Shown: positions 50,159-62,059 of the stretch, piece by piece
How the letters are laid out: each line of letters starts with the position of its first letter
How positions within the stretch are numbered: the stretch's first letter is position 1
Source: Mallotus nudiflorus
Lineage: Eukaryota > Streptophyta > Magnoliopsida > Malpighiales > Euphorbiaceae
Direction: 5' to 3'
NCBI GenBank assembly: GCA_947683625.1
Contig: CANTUR010000383.1
Coordinates: 3,320,501 to 3,384,500 of the forward strand
Length of the DNA stretch: 64,000 bases
The notes under the pieces: model-generated
Told to the model about the DNA's origin: nothing
Databases searched by the model: none
What the model saw: the letters and a program-made list of their open reading frames with translations, nothing else
Program-made: the position numbers and the translations under genes

Positions 50159-50362
50159 ATGAATGGAAAATTTGACTTTCTAAAACTCACCCTTTCTCTA
50201 GCTATATCACTTACTTTCGTTGTGTTGAGATTGTGTATGCATGTAGCCAATGTGAACATGCAAGATGTGGAAGCTTGCTTTGCATGCAGCAACTTTATCC
50301 CAGAACGTCGTCTAAAATTATTAATATATTGTTGTTGTTTAACTATACATGCTTGTACATAA
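50159..50362 (+). CDS. unrecognised small ORF, 67 aa, hydrophobic N-terminus
   Basis: MNGKFDFLKLTLSLAISLTF opens with a signal-anchor-like helix (about residues 8-25) and continues into a Cys-containing tail (ACFACSNFIPERR, CCCLTIHACT). It lies 110 bases after a good TATA box. I know no family that matches. The Cys spacing is not that of a known defensin or peptide class. It may be part of a non-coding RNA or an untranslated leader. Confidence 0.25.
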   Translation: MNGKFDFLKLTLSLAISLTFVVLRLCMHVANVNMQDVEACFACSNFIPERRLKLLIYCCCLTIHACT

Positions 50363-50845
50363 TGGGTTAGAATGCTTCAATGGATTCATCAAATCTAATA
50401 ATTAGCCTAATAATCCAGTTGTTAATGCACGGCGACTGTGACTTCTTGTGTGCTTCCCTAGTTTTTAAAATCTCCTAATCCAGCAATATAATATAATTAG
50501 GAGCATCTTAAAGCATCAAGCCAAAAAGCATATCCTGAAAATCAGGCAGGAGTAGGTGTAGATTGGGGCTATCTTACAGAAAGACAGAAAAATTACAGCT
50601 TAAAAAAAGACTACAAATGATCGGCAGACAAGAGATGGCCTTCAAAATTGAGGATAAGTTATTAGCAGTCACTGTCCAGGTGATTTGGCAATGGAGGGAC
50701 ACAAGCTGATGGGTCTGCTTGGTTTGTCATCTTTGATTCAACGGGACCATCTAGCAGCCATGTCACAGCCACTCAGGGGCCAACACTTGTCACCCACCAC
50801 ATATGCTTTGCTACACATATCTTTACATAGTCTTTTCTTTTTCTC
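50363..50845. other. upstream region of the DVL/RTFL gene
   Basis: Non-coding. Repeated CATCTAGCAGCCATGTCACAGCC and GCCAACACTTGTCACCCACC-type sequence sits near 50745-50805, within 100 bases of the TATA box, and may hold promoter elements. No gene seen. Confidence 0.4.
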
Positions 50846-50853
50846 TATATATA
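50846..50853 (+). promoter_or_regulatory. TATA box of the DVL/RTFL gene
   Basis: CTATATATATG lies about 130 bases before the ATG at 50981, leaving a leader of roughly 100 bases, normal for this small-gene family. Confidence 0.6.
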
Positions 50854-50980
50854 TGCAAGGCCATGTGAAAACTCTTCCTTGTAGCTAGCACAAAACCACC
50901 TTGACAATTTACACTCGTTTCTACACTTCACCAATCTCTTCTCCAAAACTACTGTCATTATAGCAGCATCTTCTTTAAAC

Positions 50981-51121
50981 ATGGCAAGCCAACGATCACC
51001 ATCAATACGATTCCCAAAATTCCCATCATGGCAACGATTTTCAAGGCTTGTTAAGGAGCAAAGAACACGTCTATATATCATATGGAGATGCACGGTGATT
51101 CTTCTAAGCTGGGAAGAGTAA
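50981..51121 (+). CDS. DVL/ROTUNDIFOLIA-like (RTFL) small polypeptide, 46 aa
   Basis: A single exon that starts MASQRSPSIRFPKFPSWQRF and ends with the DVL/RTFL signature: KEQRTRLYIIWRCTVILLSW (residues 25-44), then EE and stop. Family members have a variable basic N-terminus and a C-terminal core of the form R-x-x-R-L-Y-I-I-R-R-C-V-x-M-L-x-C-W. Two usual core residues differ here: the second Arg before Cys is Trp, and the last Cys is Ser. In other plants overexpression of such peptides alters cell proliferation along organs (short, rounded organs); they sit at the plasma membrane. The gene has its own TATA box and is the only plus-strand host gene recognised. It is too short for usual gene callers. 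Confidence 0.88.
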   Translation: MASQRSPSIRFPKFPSWQRFSRLVKEQRTRLYIIWRCTVILLSWEE

Positions 51122-52825
51122 GTGCCACGACTATGGTATCTGATCAAGAGCTAATGAGTACTGAAATTTTTGTTTCATAGTTTGAAAGACAAGTGGCAGA
51201 TGTGTAATTAGACTAGGTGATAGAGGCCACCGGCCGGAATACTCAAGAATATACAGAAAATGCCGAAAGAGGGCATTTCTTATGGTTGTTAATGTAATAT
51301 AAACGAGAAGGAGCTTTTGTTTTTTTTCTTTATGTTAAATGTGTGTCTACTCTATCTTCATTTCTTAATTCTGAACAGACACAGATTGGCATACCCTTTG
51401 TATAGAAGAAGATCAGCTTGTCTAATAGTTTTAGGTTGTTGATCTGCATTTAACTGCATTATGTTTCTCAGCTAATTTAACGTTTTTAATTACAATCAAA
51501 TCAAACAAGAGTTTGATTATAGATCTGTAACCAGTAAGCAGTCAGAAGAAACAGGGTAGTTGCAGAAGCTGCGACTCAATCCTGAATTAAGTAGGACCAT
51601 AACAGTTTCAAGTGTCATGTGGTCTGTGTTACTTTTGGGAAGGATGCTATCCATCACAAAAACCAAAAAAATTGGAAAACAAAAGGTTTTTCAAATAATG
51701 CAAAAGTAATGTCCAGATTATCGAAATTTCTTATATACTTTTTGCTCCCAATTATTTCAGTCAAGGTGATAATTGTTAGGAGTTTGAAGTCACTTTCCAA
51801 TCTCCATCTTCTAAGAATATAAAGAAATTTTTTTTTAAAAAAAAAAAAAAGGAGAAAAATCAATGTTCATCAGGGAAAAAATGCCTAGGCAATAATGCAT
51901 GTATCAAGTCTTTCAAAATTTCCCAATCATTGGCAATGGATTAGATATACGTAGTCTTCTTTGGGTGCAATTTAGGCGACAGTGCATGTTAATAGGTACT
52001 TCTTAGACCAGGCGCTGGTATCATATATTGTCCCTCTTGTTGATGGAGATTAGCCACAGGAACCTTGTGTTGCCATAGGTAGAACTAGATGGAATAAAAC
52101 ACAACTCATCTAGGCATGTCTCGACATAGGCAGAAATGAAGATGAAAAGTAGATAGTAAGTTCGAAATGCAGATTTATTTAATGCAATGGCAAGATACAG
52201 AATAAGAATAACATTCCACTATGCATGGCTATGAGATGAAATGGGAAGGAAAGGTTTTAAAGAGAAAGGAATGGGAGGGGAAGGGAAAAGAAATTATAGA
52301 TTTTACTGTGTTTGACAACTCAAAATTAACTAATAAAGGTAAAAGAAAGGAAATGTTGAAAAAAGAAATAAAATTTTAAGTTTTATATAGGAAAGAAAAC
52401 AAAATCGCAATATTCATAGGAGGAACTAGGAAGCCACAAACACAACCTATTCCGAAATGGTAAACCTGGCCTCCCTCATTGTTTCCATTAAAAAATTTTG
52501 TTGCACAAAGCAATTTACTTCAAAAGGAGACGCATCAATATTCCAAGTTTCCAATCCTAAGATACAGGCCTCAACCAATTTGTCAAAAAAAGAAAAAAAA
52601 TCTGGAATCCATTTGTGAGCGTTATTGGAGCCTATGCACAGTTCTTTCTCAAGTACACATCCAAAATAACAGCAGTGGAAGTGAATATAGCTAGCTGTAA
52701 GGAATCAATCATCTGAAATCTCAATATATTACAAGAACTTATTTTGTACTTATTGCCATATGGACAAACAAAAAAATACCTCTCGTCAGAATTGTTGCAA
52801 TGAGTACACAACTGCATATTTTCCC
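51122..52825. other. 3' UTR of the DVL gene and intergenic DNA
   Basis: The first ~200 bases probably hold the 3' UTR (AATGTAATATAAAC near 51290 is a possible poly(A) signal region). A poly-A/T patch lies at 51829-51852. The rest has no recognisable gene; the right end (about 52700-52825) should include the 3' UTR of the CNNM-like gene. Confidence 0.45.
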
Positions 52826-55800
52826 TTATCTCTTGTTTCCCACAGAATGCTCAGCAGCAGTCCCTTGTAATTTCAGGCTACTTGAATCATTCTCATATTT
52901 CCTTAGGGCTTGACCTGGCTTGCTTTGGCCTCCCTAGAGAGAGAGAGAGTGAAAAAAGAGAGAGAGAGGAGTCAACAGGAAGAAGCCTGTGATTGGAGAA
53001 ACCTATTTGGTACCGAAAGAAAAAGAACATCATTATCCAAGATAGAAACATGAGCAACCCTGGGCATTTTGCAACTAGAATTTGATCTTCATAGTGGTCA
53101 TTTTACTCCGCCCAGCTTTTATTCAGTTATTTTTTGGAAAAAGCACAAACCCAAAAGTAGGTGTGTTTTTAATATACTTTCACCAAGATGTTTAGAAGTG
53201 CAATATGACATGAGTGCAATGAGTTTCCAATTGCTGTACTACAATCTATGAAGATGTGTTCTAGCAGTAGGTTTTTTTTATGTATCTTTTATTTAGATCT
53301 AAATGAGCATTCAGTTGCATCATAATAACTTAAATAAAGGTGCCAATGGGATCCAAAGTTGACATGACGAATGCTGGCCTTCATATGCAGGAATCCCAGG
53401 GACAGTTGGCATTATCATAGCTAACTTTTGGCATTCATACATTGAATTCATGAAAACACTCAAATGCATCATATATCAAATGCTTCATACATTATTAATA
53501 CTTACAGTTCCCTTATTGGCTGTCAACCTCCGACTTGATGGAGCCCGTGCGACTGACGAAGCAGCTGCAGCAGCAGCAACGCGGATTCTGCAAAGATATT
53601 AAAAAGTAACTCATTTCCACCTTTCAATGACTACCAGGCACCACAGCTAAATAAATTAATGTTCCAAATCCTTACCTTTTATGCACGTCAACGTATTCAT
53701 CCGTTTCATCAACAATCTCCTCCTGCATTCATCAGTATATCATTAGTATATGGGGTTGTGGCAATGGCTAGCAAGATACCAAAGCCTACAATTTACCTGC
53801 AAAAGTTCTTCAAATACATCTTCTAGTGTGATAATACCAATGACTTCACCATCTTCAATGTCCTCTGATGATTGGACCAAACCATTGGTTGCTGCATCAT
53901 AATGCTGTGATGAGATCTGCTTATTGGACGGCCTTGACACCCTATCAATATTAAGAACAACAGAATCTGACTTCTCATCTTGCTTAGCTAGCAACGGAGT
54001 CGTCAATTGGGAATCTCCACCAGTTGCTTTGTTTTCCTCCTGTTTTTCTCCTGTTGGCATAGGAAGCTTGGTTTTTGCTTTAGCCTTCACAACAGCTGCC
54101 ATATGACTGCTACCCTTTTGAAACTCATTCAGAATATCATACAGAGGCATATCAGATGGAACCCTGGAGAAAATGTCAACGCAAACACTTACATTTTGTT
54201 GTGAAATATGTTGCAGAAAGGTAAAAGACAAAAATGTAGCTAGTAAAATGAATATACCGTGGTATTCTTCGAATGGAAACAGCACTGACTGGAGTCTCTG
54301 TCTCAGGTCGAACTGTGAGAAGGCTTTTCACCTAATTCCAACAGAGAAAAGAGAGGAGGAAGGAAAAGATAAGATAACAAGAAATGCTTATAAAATCAGA
54401 TATTACGTGAATCAAAATTGTGTTTCTAGTATTGAAATTTATCAAAAACAATTAGTTCTAAAACCCACCAGAAGAAGTCCAATTATATTTTTCGGATTCC
54501 CAGAATACACAGGGACTCGACTGTGCCCTCGTGCAAGTACTTTACCCATTGCCTCCCTGAGTTACCAGTATATGAGAGAAACACATCAATATGAGTAGTA
54601 TATACAATCAACTAGAAGGTACAACTGTAAAAGCAAATTAGCAAGGCTGGTGATATCAACAATAATTGTTCAAAAGCTAGACTAACCAATCCAGCTTGGA
54701 GTTGACATCTAATGAGAAAGTTGATTCAATAGGTGTCATTGCCTCTTCAGCAGTCTGTAAAATCCAACAGCAAAACAGAAAGTATTAGTTGTAGACATCA
54801 ACCACAAAATGGTATCAACAATCCCACTGTTTTTAACTAGAAATAGGTGCAATGACTTGGGCAACTTGTTTGCAAACAGCTTTTTAGGTCATAAATTCTA
54901 GCTTTACCCATATATATCCAGCTAGAAGAAGTAGTTTCAACATGTCAAGTTTGGACAGTGCATACCTTCTCAGTCAAGTCAAGTGCTCCACTAATAATTG
55001 TTGTCTCATCATGCGTGAGTTCACCTCCCTTTCCAGCCTGAAAATACAAAGGAAAGCATGCCAAATTACAAATAAAAACTCATATTTAGCATATTCAACA
55101 CTTTGTATGTGGTACAGTAACTTTAGCATCATATGTGAACCTTCTGTTACCTCCTGACTGTGGATGGAAACAAGAGCCTTTAACTGAGCCCGCCTAAATA
55201 GTGCTTCATTATGTCCAAGTACCCAGTCTAGAATCTGTAAACACATTTTTAGAGTTAAGAGTGCAAAGAACACACTAATGGTGCCAGACTATATGAGATT
55301 AACCAACTCATTAATTAGGAACACATGCAGCAAAATGAAATATTTTCTTTTCACTCTTTAGATGATAGCAGCAAAATTACAGAGTTTCATTTCCAATAAC
55401 TTAAACAAGTAATGAGTCAAAATTATTGATCGGATTAATGACAAAACAGAGTGTTGAAACAAAAAAATGATGGGATTTTTTCACCAGCACAGGAAAAAAT
55501 TGCATCTTTCTTTTTTTCCTTTCATAAGCAAAAAAGCTAAGATTAGCAAATCATTGCTGATCCAAATTTAGTTAAAAATTGCTGAGGAAGTTGCCTCTTT
55601 CTTTGGTTTACCTTCCCAATGGGATATGCTATTGGGTAACAAATTATCATCAAAATTCGTACAAGCCACGCAAAATTGGCACCAACAGCAAGTCCATATC
55701 TCGAGCATATTGATTGTGGAATAACCTAAGAAGCAAAGAATGTCAACTTCCATCCAAATCCCTCTCTCCAACACTCAAAAGGTACCAATGTGCACAGTTG

Positions 55801-56761
55801 CACACATACTTGAGGAAGGAGAATGGGTGAGGGAACATAATGTGAGTAATAATATGAAATTTTCTGCAATACATACCTCCCCAAAAAATAGAACAAATGT
55901 AACAGAGAGTATTATAGCAACATACTGATTGAAAAGCTTGTCAAGGTATATAGGAAGAGCCTGCAAATTGCAATATTAATGTCAACAGATGAAATTGGCA
56001 GTTAAAGAGAAGTTTGTATATTATATATTCCAAGAAAGACAAAACAAGAGATGACTAGAGAATGGAAAGTTTCTCCAAGCTAGAACTTAAGACTTCCAAA
56101 TCAGAAAAAGCATTTTGAAAAAAAAAAAATAACGCGTGAGACAACATGATTTTGCAAGAATTCAATCCAATTGAACTCTCGCACACAATGTATCAAACAA
56201 TATATTAAATTTGCTTTTCTTTCTGCTGATATACTAAAAAATTCCCAAATCCTAAAAGCTGAATTCATCATCCAATTTTTCAACAATTTATTTTAATTAA
56301 AAGTAAATCCGAAGTCATTTGGATGAAATTACCTCCATAGCCGCAGCATTACACAAAAGCAAAGTCACTAAAAGTTGATGTTGCTTTTGAACCACTGGTA
56401 GAATTGCAGCTAATTGATTCCAAACACATAAAAATCAATTACAAAATCATTATTAGAATCAAATAATCAACATAACATAAAAAAAAATTAAAAAAAAAAA
56501 GTATAAAAAATATTAACCTGCTTGTTTCTTTTCGCTAGAAGTACCGCTACGTTGTAGAATTTCAAGGTCGACGAGACCGAGAGACATTAGACCTAAAGTA
56601 AGACCGGACATAATTCCGGCGAAGAGAACGAGAAAACACGAGACTCCGGCGTACACGAACCACCAAATGGATCCAAATTGTATCCCTTCAGTTACACTGT
56701 TCAATTGACCTACCATCGTTAACATCCTCGTCGCCATCACTGCATTTACCAGATGCATCAT
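52826..56761 (-). CDS. DUF21 (CNNM) - CBS domain protein, At4g14240-like, 502 aa, 13 exons
   Basis: Exons: 56761-56518, 56409-56333, 55960-55877, 55725-55612, 55234-55151, 55037-54966, 54754-54687, 54556-54469, 54331-54258, 54163-53797, 53722-53676, 53587-53506, 52933-52826. All introns are GT-AG and the phases close to 1509 nt. The N-terminal DUF21/CNNM membrane domain covers about residues 33-200: FAGIMSGLTLGLMSLGLVDL, QKQHQLLVTLLLCNAAAME, the conserved FFGEVIPQSICSRYGL, and CYPIAYPIGK. It is followed by the linker GELTHDETTIISGALDLTEK and a CBS pair (about 225-300 and 390-430: TPIESTFSLD, GHSRVPVYSGNPKNIIGLLL, VIGIITLEDVFEELLQEEIV) with a long variable loop inside the second part. The Ala/Arg-rich tail (RIRVAAAAAASSVARAPSSR) is typical of the plant group. 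Animal and bacterial relatives move or sense Mg2+; transport by this protein is inferred. Length (502) fits the family; it looks intact. Confidence 0.95.
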
Positions 56762-56916
56762 TCCTTAATCGAGGTGGCTGTGGAGGTTCCGTTTGACCTT
56801 ATTCTAATCTATCGATCTTAGAACGGAGAAAGGAAGAAACAAAATAAAAAACGACAGAGTATATGCATTTCTGATACTGAATTGATTTTTTCCAGTACGG
56901 ACAGTCATGTGGAGAT

Positions 56917-56978
56917 TACGTGGCAGCATCTGGAGGGTTGAGATGTGTGGGACCTGTGTTATGATCGTACACGTGTTG
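56917..56978. promoter_or_regulatory. ACGT boxes in the promoter of the CNNM-like gene
   Basis: TTACGTGGC (56917-56925) and TACACGTGTTG with a perfect CACGTG (56970-56975) lie 156-215 bases upstream of the start codon of the minus-strand gene. They resemble ABRE/G-box elements; function is inferred from sequence only. Confidence 0.4.
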
Positions 56979-57929
56979 TGATGTTCACAGTATGCAAGAG
57001 GAATCATGTAGACTTTTTAATTGTAATTAGGAGATAAATTAATTTTAGCTGTGTTTTAAGCTCATATGGATCATTTTTATACAACTTTTTGATAATAAAA
57101 AAAAATTCTCTCCAACGACAGGGGAAGACTGTTGTTTTAATTAAGAGTAAGATGTTGAAAAATTAAATAAATATTATGTGACGTCTTTGTGTTAAGAAAT
57201 TATAATTTATGAAATGTATTTGTTCAAAAAAATAATGGATGAAATATATTACAAATTAATGTGGTATTAAATATATTACAAAATTTATGTGGAATAAGTG
57301 GACATTTTAATATGCTGTATTTTTTTTAATAATTAGGAGGTTAAAAGGGTGTAAGGAAATCAAATTTATAACTTCATTTTATAATATTTATCATATGAGT
57401 CATTAGATTACAAAAGAATAACTGATATGGTATATTTTACTATTATATATATATATATATATTAATTTTATTGATAATATATATCATAGATCATATTTAA
57501 AATATATATTATAAATCTAACAGTTGAGAGAGTAAATAAAATCTTATATATATATTTGAACAAATTCTTTTCTTATATTTTTACTAAAAGAATGTTTTAA
57601 ATCTTACGGATCATGTCAAAATTCACTTTTTATTTCAAAATGATATGCATAGCAGTAAATATAAAAATTAATTTATAATTTTCTTATACCATTTAAAGAA
57701 ATGGTTCCATCTAAATGCTATTTTTCAAATCTAAGATAATTAAGAAAAGAAGTTTAACTCCTCTAAGTGATTAAACTAACTCTTAAAATTTTATTAAAAT
57801 GGATGAACTAGCAAGATTCTATAAAATAAATATTCTATCGCAAAAAACTGACGGATAATGTCATTATTCAACAATGGCAGCTTTATATTGCGGCCCATAA
57901 AAAGTCTCACAAAAAGGGATCGTATGATG
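56979..57929. other. AT-rich intergenic DNA
   Basis: No gene seen. An (AT)n run is at 57442-57462. Confidence 0.5.
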
Positions 57930-58498
57930 TTTGTCTATAATACCTTCTAACAAGTCAGCTTCAAAAATAAACTAATAAATTTATAAAGGCACAATGAAGA
58001 GTAAGTTAGTATTTGAGTCAAAATCATAAAGCTAACATAGTAGTCCAATAGGTAAAAGCAAGCAACACGTATAATTCTAGGCACAAGCACAATCGATAAG
58101 GCACACTTAATGAATATAATAGGGCTACTTATGCTATTCATCAAATATATCAGTATATAGATTCAGACAATGTGCTCCTTAAAGTGTAGGCAAGGGGAAC
58201 CTACCTAAAAGAAATACACACACTCAACATCTATAGTGACTAGATCTCTAGCCTAAGCCCTTAATGATTAGTCACTCTTCCCTAAAGAGGAGCACAATTA
58301 GTTAATAGGATGAGACGTCATAATGTTCCACCTCTTATACTCTTGCAATTACATAAAACAAAATAATCATGAAATATCTAAAATACCCCTAAGATTACAA
58401 AATGCTACATCTTGACACTTTGCTGTAATCTCATAGTTGACAGTTGTAACATAAAGGAGATTACTGTACAATTGGCTTTTAACCAACTACAATTAACA
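57930..58498 (-). mobile_element. possible copia-type LTR relic
   Basis: On the minus strand the block begins TGTTAATTGTAGTTGGTTAA (58498) and contains a TATA-like GAGTATAAGAGGTGG (about 58328-58342). It ends before a sequence AAGGTATTATAGAC (about 57933-57946), three changes from a Met-tRNA primer-binding site TGGTATCAGAGC. The length (about 560 bp) and layout fit a 5' LTR of a small copia element. No pol domain or partner LTR is visible, so this is tentative. Confidence 0.35.
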
Positions 58499-59225
58499 TA
58501 TAGATTGTTGGTTATAGGTAAATAAAGTTGGCAAAAACCATTTTTAAGCCTTTTAACTATAGTAATTTTTTTGATTGAGCCTCTATCATTTTATTTCATT
58601 GCAACTATTATTTATGTAGCTATTAAGTCCTTTTATTATTTATGTATACATTAAACTTTTATACTATTTTTTATGTAATACATTGAGTTCCTATAGTATG
58701 AATAATATATCTATAAAGTTTTTCAAGTTGGGATTCAATAGGTACATAAATAATAGTATAGAAGTTTAATAAAATGTAATAAAATGATAGGAATTTAATA
58801 AAAAAAATCACTGTAATTAAGAGGTTTAAAAATGGATTTTGCCAATAAAGTTTAATGCTACTAATTTCGAGCCGATTTGATTATCAAATTCGAGATTGGA
58901 ACTCAATCAAACTTTTTTTATAAGTTCGAGCTCAACTCTATTAAATAATTTATATATTATAATTCGACTCAATTAATTAAATTAAAATATTTAAAATATT
59001 TAAATTTGACTCGATTTGATAAAATATATTTATAATTATATTAAAATAAAAAGTTAAAATTATAAATATAACAAGCTTGATAAGGTCCGATGATAATCGC
59101 AAACTTATTAAATCACATATTTAAGAGTTTAATATTGATTTAATAGTCTACTCGAGCAGTTCAATTCAACAATAATCAATTTGACTTTAAGTTTTGTTCA
59201 ATTCAAATAGCTAACAATTCGACTT
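58499..59225. other. AT-rich intergenic DNA
   Basis: No gene seen. Short repeats of TTCGAGC/GCTCGAA and TTGACTCGA-type sequence at 58865-59010 suggest an old repeat. Confidence 0.45.
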
Positions 59226-60356
59226 AACAGTAACTCTACGTGTGATAGTGGTGGCACGCTTGGCTTTTCGTTGACAACATAGAAAGCTGCAAGCTTCTTC
59301 TCAACATCAGAACTTGAATGGTGTTGCCCTCTCTGTAGTTTTGCATGATCCAGGCTTTGAAACCTACCATCAAAAAACTGAACAAACCAATTCCCAACTT
59401 ATGAACATTTTTTTTTGGGCCTCTTTTAGACTTTAATCATGAGGACATCAAATAATTACCGCCACCGGAGATGCATACCTTTCCATCCAATTTCCCTTAC
59501 AGCTTGTTGGGCAGACTCTTCACTGGTAAACAAAATGAATGCAGACCCTAAAGATTGCTTGGTTTTTTTATTTGACACAATCTTGGCTGCAAGCAAGATA
59601 ATGGATGCTATCAGAATTCAAGAATGAACAGACAATCAAGAACATTTTTCTCTGCATAACTAACAGAAATTAAGATAATTACATGCAATCAGAGCTCATC
59701 ATCAGTATACTACATGAAGCTCTGAGCACCTACAATGATTTCAAATCGATATATGATCCCAAATCTCAAATGCATGAGCTTTTACCATAGATGTCAGCGT
59801 AAACAAGTATAATCATGCAAAGTACCTCGGCTTACTTCACCAAACTGTGAAAATGACTTCTTCAAACTTCCCTCAGATGTTGAGGATGGCAACCCTACAT
59901 CAACCACAGTGTAAGTCTTCGGTCAAATGGTAATACTCTGCACAGTTCGTGAACATGAACAACATTAAATGAACTTTTTATTAGCAGCAGCTCAATTTTC
60001 ACACACTCAAAGCTAGCAGCATACAGTTAGTTCCATCTCTACAATAAGCATTTATCAACAATTCCATGACAAAAGCCACAGAGTTTCTTAGTACCCAATT
60101 GGCTAAACAGTGATAAAACTTTATTTTCATTAAATCCCAAGTAAAAGAATGCACCTTTAATGAAGACTATCATGGAAGAAGATGGATGGGATCCAGCTAC
60201 AGAGCTGGAGCCAGAGCTGCTGCAACTGAATTGAAAACAGGGGTTTCGTTTATTGAGTGAAATCAACCGTGATTCTGAAGGTGTAATAGGAATTGCAAAG
60301 AGTTTGTTAGTTGAAAGATGAGAGGATAAGAATGGTAAAGAACAGAACTTTGCCAT
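59226..60356 (-). CDS. small organellar-type RRM RNA-binding protein, probably frameshifted
   Basis: Exon 1 is 60356-60155, exon 2 59894-59826, exon 3 59586-59479; all have GT-AG borders and phases that join. Residues 1-62 are Ser/Thr/Arg-rich and low in acidic residues, like a plastid or mitochondrial transit peptide. Then comes an RRM: MIVFIKGLPSSTSEGSLKKS (RNP2-like VFIKGL), FSQFGEVSRAKIVSNKKTKQ and GSAFILFTSEESAQQAVREI (RNP1-like SAFILF). After this, EIGWKG reads where relatives have EMDGK; the DNA GAAATTGGATGGAAAG has one T more than GAAATGGATGGAAAG. In the frame seen, the next exon (acceptor before TTTTTTGATGG, about 59388, expected FFDGRF) is out of phase and a stop follows. The 3' part (to about 59226) is therefore uncertain: pseudogene, sequencing error or different splicing. 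Confidence 0.65.
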
Positions 60357-61935
60357 CCAAAAATAGTAAATGCCAAAACTTTCTCAACGTGCAACCATCA
60401 ACGGCGGCGAAGACGTATCGGAAAATGAAAGTTTAGGCCCATCTTATGTGTGTGGGTGTAAGCTGTTTGATCAATAATCCAACAAGGTTCAGGGCTCAGT
60501 TCGGCTTCTGAAATTTTGGGCCGAAAGCTAAAATGTTTGCTTTCAAAATTTCTTCAGCCTATTTTGGAATGAGTCAAATTTATATTTGAAATGGATTTTT
60601 AATTTTGTAGCTTTTCTAAAATCTTACATGTTTGATATAATATTTGATAAAATTACATTCTAGTTTTACATTTTTTTCTCTTCGTTCCTCTCTAATTATT
60701 ATTTTTTTTCCATCCTTTCTATATATTTTTTGTTTTTTTCTTCTCTCTATTCTCTTTATCTTTTATAAAAAATTTAAAACTAGTCTTAGTGACCATAGAT
60801 TAATCAAGATCTTTTGCATTCAAAACCATAAACTTTTTAATTAATTTTTTTCTTACATTTTATCAATCTCCATTTTATACGATTGAATTGTAATCGGTAT
60901 ATGCTAACTTTCAATGTTTTTTTGTTGTTAATATTTGGAATATTCTTGAGTTATCTTCTTCTTGTTCGGATTCTATTTTGATTAAATTTTTATTCTAATT
61001 CTATTGAATTGGGTTGAAAAAATCTAAAACATTATGTTTTAGCGGTTGTTTTGATTTTTTTTTTTTGGATGTTTTCAATTTTTTTGGTTGTTTCAGTTGT
61101 TATGTTTTTATTTCCATTGAATTGGATTAAAAAAAACTTAAAGTTTTATTTATTATTTTATTTGATTGTTTCGGTTAATTTCTATTATTTTCGATTGTTT
61201 CGGTTGTTTCAACAACCACCATATTTTAAAAATAAATATTTTCAAATACCATATTTTTTAAAGAAAAAAGTCAATCATTTTTTTTATTTTTTTCCATTTT
61301 TTGATTATTTTTAAAAAAATCTATATAATATTTGAAATTGTCCTCTCGAGATGTATACTAGAATTTTGAAAATTTTTAAATAAAATTTATCACATTTAAA
61401 GTTTGATGAAGCAATTTCACCAGTTTAAAATTTTTAAACTTACTAAAATATTAATTAATTACCGATTAAATATTCTTTAAGCTTTAATATTGATTTCAGT
61501 GTAAAAATTTAGCACAGTTTGAAATTTTTATCTAAAAATTACTAATGCTTATAGTTCATTGAATTCGAACTAATTTGATTCACTCCATACATGACTAAAA
61601 GAGTAGTAAATATCCTATAATAACAAATCTTATATGATTGCATATATCACAACTTAAACTTGAAACATCATTTAATCAATAATAGTTTTCAACTAGCTGA
61701 TTTTAATTGTTGTTCTATTTTTTTTATATCTACATGTGTTCTATTTGATATTTGATTTTTTGACTTAGATATGGCATATGAATCATGGTAGAATAAATTT
61801 TCATCCTATTGTAAGTTATAATGATATAACTATTCATATTTTTTCTAATTTATTATATAAAAAAAACTGCAATAATAAAGTATCCTCAAAGTAAATATGT
61901 ATATCTTTTTAATATCGATTAAAAATTACATCATG
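60357..61935. other. upstream of the RRM gene, then AT-rich intergenic DNA
   Basis: 60357-60540 should hold the RRM gene's promoter and leader. Beyond it the DNA is T-rich on the plus strand (60650-61320) with CGGTTGTTT/TTTTCGGTTG repeats (61020-61215). No gene seen. Confidence 0.45.
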
Positions 61936-61972
61936 CTAATTGTTTCATTCAATTATGATCTTCATTTAATGG

Positions 61973-62022
<50 letters not shown>

Positions 62023-62059
62023 CCATTAAATGAAGATCATAATTGAATGAAACAATTAG
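61936..62059. repeat. 124-bp foldback palindrome with an (AT)n core
   Basis: The left arm begins CTAATTGTTTCATTCAATTA and continues TGATCTTCATTTAATGGTT; the right arm is its reverse complement (AACCATTAAATGAAGATCAT then AATTGAATGAAACAATTAG), with about 23 AT dinucleotides between. Each arm is about 39 bases outside the AT run and matches perfectly. The whole block can form a long hairpin or cruciform. Confidence 0.95.

Noticed and set aside
54173..54598. 141-codon plus-strand ORF
   Set aside because: It is the antisense of CNNM-like exons 8-9 and introns; the minus-strand exons are secure.
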